This document shows, in pieces, positions 1 to 6,339 of a stretch of 11,070 bases of DNA; within the stretch, counting starts at the first letter, position 1; the number at the start of each line of letters is the position of its first letter. The stretch comes from Hyphomicrobiales bacterium (GTDB lineage Bacteria; Pseudomonadota; Alphaproteobacteria; Rhizobiales; Xanthobacteraceae), in assembly GCA_016210825.1 (NCBI GenBank), contig JACQTM010000034.1:1-11070 (forward strand), read 5' to 3'. The translations under genes and the position numbers were made by a program. The notes under the pieces were generated by a model that saw only the letters and a program-made list of their open reading frames with translations, was not told the origin of the DNA and searched no databases.

Positions 1-2
1 CG

Positions 3-644
3 TCGCTGGCGCGGGCTTTCGCCAAGGAGGGAATGAAAATTGCTCTTGCGGCGCGCACGCCCGATGATCTTGGCGAATTAGCGCAAGCGATCGGCGCCAA
101 GTCGTACCCCTGCGATGCGGCGCGTCGCGACCAGGTGGAAAAACTTTTTGCCGATCTCGACGGGGCAAGCCTCACGCCCGATGTGGCCGTCTACAACGCA
201 AGCTCGCGTGCCCGTGGCCCGTTCGTCGATCTCGACCCGGCGGAGGTGGAAAAAGCGATCGCCGTGAGCGCGCTCGGCGGTTTCCATGTGGCGCAGGCCG
301 CGGCACGGCGCATGCTTCCGCGCAAGCACGGCGCGATTTTCTTCACCGGGGCGTCGGCAAGCGTGAAGGGCTACGCGCAATCGGCGCCCTTCGCCATGGG
401 CAAATTCGCGCTGCGCGGGCTTGCGCAAAGCTTGGCGCGCGAACTCAGCCCGCAAGGGATTCACGTGGCGCACGTTGTCGTTGATGGCGGCATCCGCAGC
501 GCGCGGCGCGCGGAGCCTGCTGACAAGCCTGATTCGCTGCTCGATCCCGACGCCATCGCGGCAACCTATCTGCAGCTCCTGCAACAGCCGCGCAACGCCT
601 GGACGTGGGAGATCGAGGTCCGTCCCTGGGTCGAGAAATTCTGA
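3..644 (+). CDS. SDR-family oxidoreductase-like protein, 5' truncated by window edge
   Basis: Partial Rossmann-fold short-chain dehydrogenase/reductase. The frame is open back to the first complete codon at base 3, and the residues before the internal ATG at 33 (SLARAFAKEG) continue the family pattern. The true start and the N-terminal GxxxGxG cofactor loop therefore lie upstream. Visible landmarks are the NAG-like strand (YNAS, about 192-203), the serine strand TGASAS, and an active-site-like helix ending FAMGKFALRGLAQ. The YxxxK tyrosine position is phenylalanine (codon 390-392), while the lysine (402-404) is kept. The C-terminal part (GIHVAHVVVDGGIR) fits NAD(P)-dependent SDRs. The substrate is unknown, and loss of the catalytic Tyr makes ordinary dehydrogenase chemistry doubtful. 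I recall related proteobacterial SDRs with the same Phe but could not check. The gene converges on the MFS gene with a 14-bp gap. Confidence 0.88.
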   Translation, partial: SLARAFAKEGMKIALAARTPDDLGELAQAIGAKSYPCDAARRDQVEKLFADLDGASLTPDVAVYNASSRARGPFVDLDPAEVEKAIAVSALGGFHVAQAAARRMLPRKHGAIFFTGASASVKGYAQSAPFAMGKFALRGLAQSLARELSPQGIHVAHVVVDGGIRSARRAEPADKPDSLLDPDAIAATYLQLLQQPRNAWTWEIEVRPWVEKF

Positions 645-658
645 TTGCCTGCCGGATG

Positions 659-1861
659 CTATCGCGCCGCCGCCCATTCGCGCACGCGCACGACCGCGAG
701 ATAAAGCAAGGCCGCGCCTGCGAGCGTCCAGCACACGGCCGGCAGCCAGCGGAACAGATCGGCAAAGGATGGATCGGTATTGAGGCCGACCGCCACGGCC
801 GCAATCCGCGCGAAGGTCGCGACCGCGAGCGCCGACCACATCAAGCCAACAACACGGCCCTGGGCGCCGCCTTCGCCAATAGCCAGTGCCGCAGCGGTCG
901 CGGCCATCAGGATGCAGCCCCAGGCGGCGCCGGCGGCAAATTGCGCAACCACGAGCACGCCGAGCGCACCGGCGATTTCGGCGAGCAGGATCGCGGCGGC
1001 GCCGAGAAGTCCAGCACCGGCCATCACGGCCAAACCGCCGAAGCGTTTCGTCAACAAGCTCGCCGGCAGCCACGAAATGCAGAAGCCAACCCAAAAGACC
1101 GGCAGCAGATTGGCAATGTCCGTGGTGAAGCGCCGGAACAACGGCGCGGAGTTAATGGAAAAATGCAATTGATAACCAAGTCCGAGCACGATCATTGCGC
1201 CAACGAAAAGCAGCGCAAGGATTGGAATGGATTTCAATTTGCCAGCCGGCGTTTCGGACTTGGCTGCCGATTGTTTGGCAAGATTACGCTCGGCCCAAAC
1301 GAGACCAAGGCTCGTCAAAACCAGCGCGAGGCTGGCAATGGCGAACGGCCAGCGCGGATCGTAAGCGCGCAACGTAATGGCGAGATAGGGTGCGAAAGCA
1401 CTTGCAACCCCAAGCCCGAGCAGCGAGAGGCCGGACAAGAAAGGTATCGAGGGCTTGGCGGAATACTTACCGATCAGCATCAGCGGTGGTGCACGCAAGG
1501 CAGAGGAGGTAACGACCCAAATCACCATGATCGCGAGGAACAATACCTTGCCGCCTTCACCGGCAATGAACGGCAGCGCCAGGAAGGCAGCGCAAGACAG
1601 AACCGTCATCGCAATCACGATGTACCCGAGGCGGCCGAGGACCCGCGATACTTTGTCGGCGACGACGCCGAGGGCGAAATCGGTGACGGTGAAAATCGCC
1701 TGGTCCAACAGCAGCAGCAGAAACACCGCGCTGCGCGGGATGCCGATCTGATCGGCAAGCAGGGGCAGGTAAATGACATAAACCGTCCAGGTTATCGCGA
1801 AGATGAACTGGATGATGCCGAGATAAATGCCAACGCGATAAGGCGTTACGGGACGGGTCAT
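659..1861 (-). CDS. MFS transporter, 12 transmembrane helices
   Basis: Inner-membrane secondary transporter of 400 residues. Twelve hydrophobic segments can be counted: six before and six after a polar central stretch (WAERNLAKQSAAKSETPAGK) that would be the cytoplasmic loop. After helix 2 the motif DFALGVVADKVSRVLGR resembles MFS motif A and also the D-x3-G-x2-AD pattern of GPH-type (MFS_2) sugar/cation symporters, so it may belong to that branch. The substrate cannot be read. I start at the ATG at 1861 because GGAG lies about 8 nt upstream; a TTG at 1900 would add 13 unlikely residues. The gene lies 63 bp downstream of the quinone oxidoreductase on the same strand with no terminator between, so a two-gene operon is likely. 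Efflux of a compound modified by the reductase is possible but is only inference. Confidence 0.9.
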   Translation of the reverse strand: MTRPVTPYRVGIYLGIIQFIFAITWTVYVIYLPLLADQIGIPRSAVFLLLLLDQAIFTVTDFALGVVADKVSRVLGRLGYIVIAMTVLSCAAFLALPFIAGEGGKVLFLAIMVIWVVTSSALRAPPLMLIGKYSAKPSIPFLSGLSLLGLGVASAFAPYLAITLRAYDPRWPFAIASLALVLTSLGLVWAERNLAKQSAAKSETPAGKLKSIPILALLFVGAMIVLGLGYQLHFSINSAPLFRRFTTDIANLLPVFWVGFCISWLPASLLTKRFGGLAVMAGAGLLGAAAILLAEIAGALGVLVVAQFAAGAAWGCILMAATAAALAIGEGGAQGRVVGLMWSALAVATFARIAAVAVGLNTDPSFADLFRWLPAVCWTLAGAALLYLAVVRVREWAAAR

Positions 1862-1924
1862 GTGCCGGCTCCAGCCAAAGGCTTGCCGATTATGCCGCAA
1901 TCCGCCGCGCCGACAACGGTCCTT

Positions 1925-2902
1925 CTAGCCAAGACTTACAAGGACGTTGCCAATTGTCCTGCCGCTTTCCACCGCCTCGTGGGCGCTGACGACGTCGGCG
2001 AGAGGAAAGACAGGCCCAATTCGGTTATGCAGGCGTCCAGCCTCGAGCATGCGCGTGATCTCGCCAATTGCGGCCGCGCGCTCGTCAGTCGTCAGTTCGT
2101 AGACCAGGAAAAACTGCAAGCTGACGGAATTCACAAGCAGGAAGAAAGCAGGGATTGTCGCCTCGGCGCCCGTGCCATAGACGATGACGCGGCCGCGCGG
2201 CCGCAATACGGCAGGGATCAGCTTCGCATTGGCGGACAGATCCATCTCGATCAGCACATCGGCGCCGCGCTTGTCGGTCAACGCCATCACCCGCTCGCCG
2301 ACATTCTCCCGCTTGTAATCGATAGTATGATCGGCGCCAGCCTCGCGCGCGATCCGTGCTTTTTCGTCGGACGACACCGTGGCGATGATTTTAGCGCCGC
2401 GCGCCCTGGCAAACTGGATGACATATTGGCTGACGGCGCCGGCGCCGCCGGAAACGAGAAACGTCGTACCTTTTCCCGCGCCGGAAAGCGTAACGGCATG
2501 GCAACCGGTGAGTGCGGGAATGCCGAGACAGGCGCCTTCCTCGAAGCTTGTCTTGTCTGGTAGTCGCACGGCCTGGGTTGCGGGCAGTGCGATGAATTCG
2601 GCACAGGTGCCGAACGGCCGTTTCCACTGGCCGTTCCAGATCCAGACCCGCTCGCCGACCCGTGATCTTTCGACGCCATTGCCGACGGCCTCGATGACGC
2701 CTGTGCCGTCGGAGTGGGGGATCACACGTGGAAATGCGATCTTGCGGGTGGCGCCGGCGCGGGTTTTGACGTCGGACGGATTAACGCCCGACGCTACGAG
2801 CCGCACACGCACTTCGCCGGGACCGGGCATCGGCGTTTCGACCTCGCCAACGGTAAGCACGTCGCGGGCCGCGCCATTTTTTTCATAAGAGGCTGCACGC
2901 AT
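1925..2902 (-). CDS. NADPH:quinone oxidoreductase, zeta-crystallin-like MDR family
   Basis: Zinc-independent medium-chain dehydrogenase/reductase of 325 residues, expected to be cytosolic and to reduce quinones or enone-type carbonyls with NADPH. The N-terminal GroES-like domain has the pattern PMPGPGEVRVRLVASGVNPSDVKTR, then PHSDGTGVIEAVG. The Rossmann domain follows, with the nucleotide loop VSGGAGAVSQ and a basic/serine stretch (ATVSSDEKARIAREAGADH) typical of NADPH-dependent members. No structural zinc Cys cluster is present. The C-terminus ends at the usual GRTIGNVLVSLG. The start is the ATG at 2902; a TTG two codons upstream is less likely. The Shine-Dalgarno site is weak. The 13 nt before the start code directly abut a strong hairpin, so expression may depend on read-through from DUF3597. 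The exact substrate is unknown. Confidence 0.9.
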   Translation of the reverse strand: MRAASYEKNGAARDVLTVGEVETPMPGPGEVRVRLVASGVNPSDVKTRAGATRKIAFPRVIPHSDGTGVIEAVGNGVERSRVGERVWIWNGQWKRPFGTCAEFIALPATQAVRLPDKTSFEEGACLGIPALTGCHAVTLSGAGKGTTFLVSGGAGAVSQYVIQFARARGAKIIATVSSDEKARIAREAGADHTIDYKRENVGERVMALTDKRGADVLIEMDLSANAKLIPAVLRPRGRVIVYGTGAEATIPAFFLLVNSVSLQFFLVYELTTDERAAAIGEITRMLEAGRLHNRIGPVFPLADVVSAHEAVESGRTIGNVLVSLG

Positions 2903-2915
2903 GATCAAAAGCCTA

Positions 2916-2947
2916 GCGGGCGGCTGCGTGTCGGCGCAACCGCCCGC
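2916..2947 (-). terminator. Strong stem-loop between DUF3597 and quinone oxidoreductase genes
   Basis: On the minus strand the arm GCGGGCGGTTGCG pairs with CGCAGCCGCCCGC: 13 pairs including one G-U, with a 6-nt loop. The downstream minus-strand sequence TAGGCTTTTGATC gives a short T-tract. This has the form of an intrinsic terminator for the DUF3597 gene. It ends only 13 nt before the ATG of the next gene, so it may instead, or also, control that gene's expression. Confidence 0.7.
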
Positions 2948-2988
2948 ATCGTGTTTTGTTGTGTTTGCTCGGGCGTTGAACCCAAAAC

Positions 2989-3333
2989 CTATTGCTTAAT
3001 CATGCTGGCCGGTACCTTGCCGCCGTTCTCCACCAGTTTTTGAACAACCTGCTTATGCAGCCAGACGTTCATTGTTGCCGAGTCATTCGTATCGCCGGTG
3101 TATTTCAGTTCTTTGGCGAGCTGCTTGCGCGCGTTGAGGCTGCTGTCCATGTCGAGCACCTTCATGAGATCGACAATGGAATTTTTCCAGTCGAGTTTTT
3201 CGGTCTTCGCCGCGGCGGCTTTAGTCAGAACCGCGTCCACGTCCACGCTTGGGGCCGCCGAAGCGGATCCACCGGACACGACGGCTTTCGCCGCGCCTAA
3301 GATTTTTCCAAGTATGTCACCGAGTACGCTCAT
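2989..3333 (-). CDS. DUF3597 family protein
   Basis: Small soluble protein of 114 residues with no signal peptide. It matches what I know of the DUF3597 family: a hydrophobic glycine-rich N-terminus (MSVLGDILGKILGAAKAVV), a low-complexity Ser/Ala linker, and a helical C-terminal domain with KTEKLDWKNSIVDLMKVLDMDSS and ARKQLAKELKYTGD. It ends in NVWLHKQVVQKLVENGGKVP. The molecular function of the family is not established to my knowledge. The ATG at 3333 is chosen because AGGAG lies about 7 nt upstream; the 23 extra residues in the open frame are not family-like. A terminator-like hairpin follows. It is divergent from the YidB-family gene, another small protein of unclear role. Confidence 0.9.
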   Translation of the reverse strand: MSVLGDILGKILGAAKAVVSGGSASAAPSVDVDAVLTKAAAAKTEKLDWKNSIVDLMKVLDMDSSLNARKQLAKELKYTGDTNDSATMNVWLHKQVVQKLVENGGKVPASMIKQ

Positions 3334-3705
3334 CGTTTCACTCCTGTCGGCAATGTTGACAATTGTATTGTTCTCGACACTTCCCAATCTTGCAGATGCC
3401 ATGCCTTCCGTGAATTACCATATTCCATGTTATCAGTGCACCACGCGATCGATGCAATTCGTGATGGCGCGAGACACCATCTTGGCGGCGGCCAAATCGA
3501 AGCCGTACGTGATCGACACATTCGCAGGACACGCCTGAAGACCGACATGATCGGTACTACTCTCTGCAATAAGGTCGCCTGCGAATTTCACGTCACAGAT
3601 CGACAATATTATCGTGCGCGAATGTGTTTGGACAGGCTCTCCGGACTTGGAACCTTCGGTCAATGTTGCATATTTTCGTTTCAAACGCGAAGGAGGATCA
3701 AAACG
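3334..3705. other. Divergent intergenic region between DUF3597 and YidB genes
   Basis: This 372-bp stretch is somewhat less GC-rich than the flanking genes and must hold the promoters for both divergent genes. I see no family-like coding in any frame. A 45-codon ORF at 3401-3538 (+) with a CYQC pair has no Shine-Dalgarno site, and I do not call it. An imperfect AT-centred palindrome (CGACAATATTATCG, about 3601-3614) and a candidate sigma-70-like promoter near 3647-3676 are the only structures noted. Confidence 0.5.
3647..3676 (+). promoter_or_regulatory. Candidate sigma-70-like promoter for the YidB-family gene
   Basis: TTGGAA (3647-3652) and TATTTT (3671-3676) are 18 nt apart, about 30 nt before the GTG start. 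The same stretch holds GGAAC (3649-3653) and CGTT (3677-3680), but these are 23 nt apart, too far for an EcfG promoter. The match is modest. Confidence 0.3.
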
Positions 3706-4062
3706 GTGACATTTTTTGACAAGGCTGGCGGGGCGCTCAAGGATGCATTGGCGCAGGCCGAGGCGGATGCGCTGCCCGCCGTGGTAACGGCCATTCTTGC
3801 AAAGGCGGGCCTCGGTGGGTTGCAGGGTATTGCCGAAAAATTACGCAAAGATAGGTTCGACGAGCAGGTGAAGTCATGGCTCTCGAACGGAAGCAATCGT
3901 CCCATTACGGCAGATCAGTTGCGTACGGCGCTGAGCAATGAACAGGTTCAACAAATTGCGCGGCAATTGGGTTTGCCAGTCGATGCCGCCTTGAAACTGC
4001 TGGCGCAGAAATTGCCGACGGCGGTCGATCAGGTGAGCTCCAACGGGAAATTGAACGTCTGA
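3706..4062 (+). CDS. YidB-family (DUF937) protein
   Basis: Cytosolic protein of 118 residues starting at GTG 3706, chosen because a full AGGAGG lies at 3691-3696, nine nt upstream. The open frame extends further upstream but that part has no family character. The N-terminal half is helical and Ala-rich (FFDKAGGALKDALAQ). The C-terminal half carries the recognisable YidB pattern: W-L-S-N-G-x-N-x-P-I, then QLRTALSNEQVQQIARQLGL, and LLAQKLPTAVDQVSSNGKL at the end. DUF937/YidB proteins are widespread and poorly characterised, so no reaction can be assigned. It is divergent from DUF3597 and upstream of a solute-binding protein gene on the same strand, with 57 bp between them. Confidence 0.9.
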   Translation: MTFFDKAGGALKDALAQAEADALPAVVTAILAKAGLGGLQGIAEKLRKDRFDEQVKSWLSNGSNRPITADQLRTALSNEQVQQIARQLGLPVDAALKLLAQKLPTAVDQVSSNGKLNV

Positions 4063-4119
4063 TCGCGCCCAACGTTAACATGACGGCGACGAGTCGCTTT
4101 CCATTTGTTAGAATCGAAA

Positions 4120-4953
4120 ATGAAACAGCGGGGTGCCATGCGAGCGGTACGATTGACGATTATCTCGATCGTCTCAGCCGCAGCCTTTGCGGGCGCAATT
4201 GCATCAGCCAGAAATGAGGCGGTAATGACGGAATTGGGCGCGAGTGGAAAATTGCGTGTTGGAATTGCAGTATCGACGGCGCCGTCCGCTTCTTTTGCCA
4301 CCATCGATCAGGCGAGCGGAAAACCGCGAGGTGTGGCCGTTGATTTAGGTGCCGCCCTCGCAAGGAAACTCGAAGTACAAATCGAACTTGTGCAATTTCC
4401 AAACTCAGGGGAATTAACCGAAGCAGTGGCCGGCAAGGCTGTAGACGTTGCCTTCATGCCGATGGATGCCGAGCGCGCTAAGAAAGTCAATTTCAGCACG
4501 CCCTATGTTCTGTTCGAAAGCACCTTTCTCGTTCCCGCCGGGTCTGCGATCTCAAGCTTGGCGGATGTCGACCGTGCAGACGTGCGCCCCGGTGGCATCG
4601 CCAATACTACAACCGCGCGAAGCGCCATGCGCTTTCTCAAGAAAGCAACATTGATCGAGGCACGGTCGGTTGACGAGCTTGCAGGGATGATGGTGGCCGG
4701 CAAATTGGACGCGATCGCACTTTCGCGGGAATCCTTGTCGAGTCTTGCGGCGACCATGCCCGGTGCACGCATTCTAGACGGCAAGTTTCACGCGTCCGGC
4801 GTGGGGGCAGCAATTGCGAAAAACCAGCCAGAGGCGCTGAAATTCATCAGCGGCTTTATTGAGGAGGCCAAGGCCTCCGGCCTCGTACGCCGTGCCCTCG
4901 ACGATATGGGGTTAAAGAACACCACCGTCGCGCCGCCAGGATCATTACGCTAG
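4120..4953 (+). CDS. Exported family-3 solute-binding protein (amino-acid-type ABC substrate binder)
   Basis: Periplasmic binding protein of the SBP_bac_3 fold, about 277 residues. A signal peptide is visible: basic start (RAVR), hydrophobic core (LTIISIVSAAAFAGAIA), with cleavage likely after ASA. The mature part has lobe-1 features (GKLRVGIAV, SGKPRGVAVDLGAALARKL, DVAFMPMDAERAKKVNFSTPYV), then a hinge and a lobe-2 segment (GGIANTTTARSAMRFL) where the family often places ligand-carboxylate contacts. That fits a polar amino acid or small carboxylate. The start is uncertain: ATG 4120 is used, but ATG 4138 (after GGGG, 5 nt upstream) also gives a full signal peptide. No permease or ATPase gene is adjacent, so it is an orphan binder or serves a transporter elsewhere. 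Confidence 0.85.
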   Translation: MKQRGAMRAVRLTIISIVSAAAFAGAIASARNEAVMTELGASGKLRVGIAVSTAPSASFATIDQASGKPRGVAVDLGAALARKLEVQIELVQFPNSGELTEAVAGKAVDVAFMPMDAERAKKVNFSTPYVLFESTFLVPAGSAISSLADVDRADVRPGGIANTTTARSAMRFLKKATLIEARSVDELAGMMVAGKLDAIALSRESLSSLAATMPGARILDGKFHASGVGAAIAKNQPEALKFISGFIEEAKASGLVRRALDDMGLKNTTVAPPGSLR

Positions 4954-5144
4954 GCGGCAATGTCAGGTTGAGTAATTTCATTCAAGCGATTGATATGATT
5001 CAATTATTTGCATTGACTCAGTGGGGTAATTTTTCCCCGGAAGTCGAATTTCGATGCTATAGTGAGGTATAAATAAAAATTCATAAGAACAGGCAGTCTG
5101 GGTGCGGCGGCCCGAAAATTTTGCCTGAAATCCAGGAGAGTAGC
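4954..5144. other. AT-rich intergenic region upstream of the 66-residue basic protein
   Basis: This 191-bp stretch is clearly AT-richer than its neighbours. It contains isolated promoter-like words (TTGACT at 5013, TATAGT at 5058, TATAAA at 5069), but none pair at a 16-18 nt spacing. GGGG and CCCC blocks at about 5022-5038 could form a weak 4-bp stem. No gene is seen. It presumably holds the promoter for the gene at 5145. Confidence 0.4.
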
Positions 5145-5345
5145 GTGTTGAAGTCCCACAAATTCACCATCGGCCAAACGGTTCGCTACACCGCGGGTCC
5201 GTTCAGTCGCTTCGGCGCAACCGGATCCTTCAAGGTCGTCAAGCTGCTGCCGCCGGATGGCGATGAACATCAATATCGCATCAAGAATGCCGGCGAGGCC
5301 TTCGAACGGGTCGCCAAGGAAAGTCAGCTCGATCGCGATCGCTGA
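5145..5345 (+). CDS. Small basic beta-rich protein, unnamed alphaproteobacterial family
   Basis: Protein of 66 residues. GTG 5145 is chosen because AGGAG (5134-5138) lies 6 nt upstream; TTG at 5148 is a possible alternative. The sequence is short strands with many aromatic and basic residues: KFTIGQTVRYT, GSFKVVKLLPP, HQYRIKN, then an acidic/basic tail FERVAKESQL. The pattern G-x-V-R-Y near the start and QYRIK later suggests a small SH3/KOW-like barrel of the kind that contacts nucleic acid or ribosomal proteins. I recall similar short proteins in Bradyrhizobium relatives annotated only as hypothetical. No cysteine, signal peptide or membrane segment is present. The function is unknown; the fold is inferred from pattern only. 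It is convergent with the CsbD-like gene. Confidence 0.82.
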   Translation: MLKSHKFTIGQTVRYTAGPFSRFGATGSFKVVKLLPPDGDEHQYRIKNAGEAFERVAKESQLDRDR

Positions 5346-5390
5346 GACTATTCGTTGCAGCTAGCCGACGCCGCGCGCGCAAGCTCCAAG

Positions 5391-5591
5391 TTATCCTGCC
5401 AATCGAGCCCAGCTTTCTCGGGCGCGAGCCTTAATTTCGCGCCAGTTGGACTCGACCACGTCCCAATTGACCATCGTGCGCTGCTCATTTGCGGTAGAGC
5501 CGGTGGTCGAGGAGACTGCTCTCAAATCGTAGGCGTAAGCGAGCGCGACGGTAAGCACGGCGCCAAGTATAATCCCCAGAAACATGCGCAT
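5391..5591 (-). CDS. Small membrane-anchored protein with a CsbD-like C-terminal segment
   Basis: Protein of 66 residues. The ATG at 5591 is chosen because AGGGGAG (plus-strand 5600-5606) lies 8 nt upstream; the longer open frame has no site. Residues 1-20 form one hydrophobic helix (FLGIILGAVLTVALAYAY), either a membrane anchor or an uncleaved signal. A short Ser/Thr-rich linker follows. Residues 40-64 (MVNWDVVESNWREIKARARESW) resemble the opening repeat of CsbD-type stress proteins (NWDQVEGNWKQFKGK). It is not a full CsbD domain, and the anchored arrangement differs from soluble CsbD. An EcfG-type promoter upstream supports a stress role. The role itself is unknown. Confidence 0.78.
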   Translation of the reverse strand: MRMFLGIILGAVLTVALAYAYDLRAVSSTTGSTANEQRTMVNWDVVESNWREIKARARESWARLAG

Positions 5592-5636
5592 TGTGAAATC
5601 TCCCCTGGTAGCACGCGACATCAACTGCAGCAGCGC

Positions 5637-5661
5637 AACGCGCAAAGGACTGATTTGTTCC
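5637..5661 (-). promoter_or_regulatory. EcfG-type general stress promoter (GGAAC-N16-CGTT)
   Basis: On the minus strand GGAAC (5661-5657) is followed after exactly 16 nt by CGTT (5640-5637). This matches the published consensus for the alphaproteobacterial general-stress sigma factor EcfG (GGAAC, 16-17 nt, CGTT). It faces the CsbD-like gene and leaves a 45-nt gap to its ATG with a good ribosome binding site, so position, spacing and orientation agree. It was the only perfect match found by reading the intergenic regions on both strands. Confidence 0.72.
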
Positions 5662-5842
5662 AGCGCGGCGCGGCTGATTTTGCTTTCATTGGTCAATAGC
5701 TGAGACCTGCCTTGCCAAGCGATTATGTCGCAAGAAAGGACGTGTCGTGACGATCATCGGTCATTGCGGTCTCGCTGCCGTTTGTCAACGCCTTGAATAG
5801 GATCGCAGTGTCGAACGATCATAGCCTGCAAGGAGAGCTGCC

Positions 5843-6178
5843 ATGCCGACCTACATTACCCAGGGCCGTTATACGCGCGAAGCGATCCGCGGCATGATCG
5901 TTAAACCGGAGGATAGGGCAGAGGCCGTGTCACGGTTGCTGTCGAAAGCCGGCGGTCGGTTGATCGGTTATTATCTGACTTTCGGAGAGTATGATTTCCT
6001 CACCATCGCCGAAGCGCCGAGCGAAACGCAGATGGCGGCAGCGCTGCTTGCTGCCGCGAGCGGGGGAGGTGTGACTGATCTGCGGACTACGGTCGCAATG
6101 ACGTCGATCGAGGCGAAGGGGGTCTTTGCCGCGGCGAGTGACCTCACGACCGCAGTCCGCACACCGGGCGGCGTGTAA
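5843..6178 (+). CDS. GYD domain-containing protein
   Basis: Cytosolic protein of 111 residues. The ATG at 5843 follows AAGGAG at a spacing of about 8 nt. The sequence matches the GYD family (small ferredoxin-like alpha/beta fold): MPTYITQGRYT at the start, a helix AVSRLLSKAGGRLIGYYLT, then the signature F-G-E-Y-D-F (about residues 47-52) and a helix of Ala/Ser-rich character. The end (DLRTTVAMTSIEA) is the usual final strand. GYD proteins have no settled enzymatic role. A variant glutamate sits in the middle of the naming motif (GEYD). No operon partner is evident: it is 161 bp upstream of the Bug-type gene on the same strand, without an obvious terminator. Confidence 0.9.
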   Translation: MPTYITQGRYTREAIRGMIVKPEDRAEAVSRLLSKAGGRLIGYYLTFGEYDFLTIAEAPSETQMAAALLAAASGGGVTDLRTTVAMTSIEAKGVFAAASDLTTAVRTPGGV

Positions 6179-6339
6179 GCCGCCATTGGGCGCTACAGTC
6201 CGACTGCCCCACGGTCTCGTTGCTTAAGGATTGCCTGCACTGCCATGCTAGCTTTGCGGAATAGACCATGATGTTTTGAGGTTTGTCGGTAAAGGGAAAT
6301 GAACAGCCGCCACCACGAGCGGCGCAATGGGAGGATGCA

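Noticed and set aside
78..1094. A 338-codon minus-strand frame opposite the SDR gene
   Set aside because: Arg/Cys-rich composition typical of a reverse-strand shadow, and it overlaps both the real SDR gene and the MFS gene.
605..2563. A 652-codon open frame on the + strand across the MFS and quinone oxidoreductase genes
   Set aside because: Its translation is charged low-complexity sequence with no family pattern. The minus-strand genes beneath it have clear membrane and Rossmann motifs, so it is an antisense shadow of GC-rich coding.
3649..3680. GGAAC...CGTT upstream of the YidB gene as a second EcfG promoter
   Set aside because: The two boxes are 23 nt apart instead of the required 16-17.
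3433..3684. An 83-codon minus-strand frame in the divergent intergenic region
   Set aside because: It starts with TTG without a ribosome binding site, and its translation has no recognisable pattern.
5329..5341. CGATCGCGATCG palindrome at the end of the 66-residue gene
   Set aside because: It lies in codons for the C-terminal DRDR residues and has no T-tract, so it is most likely coding sequence rather than a terminator.
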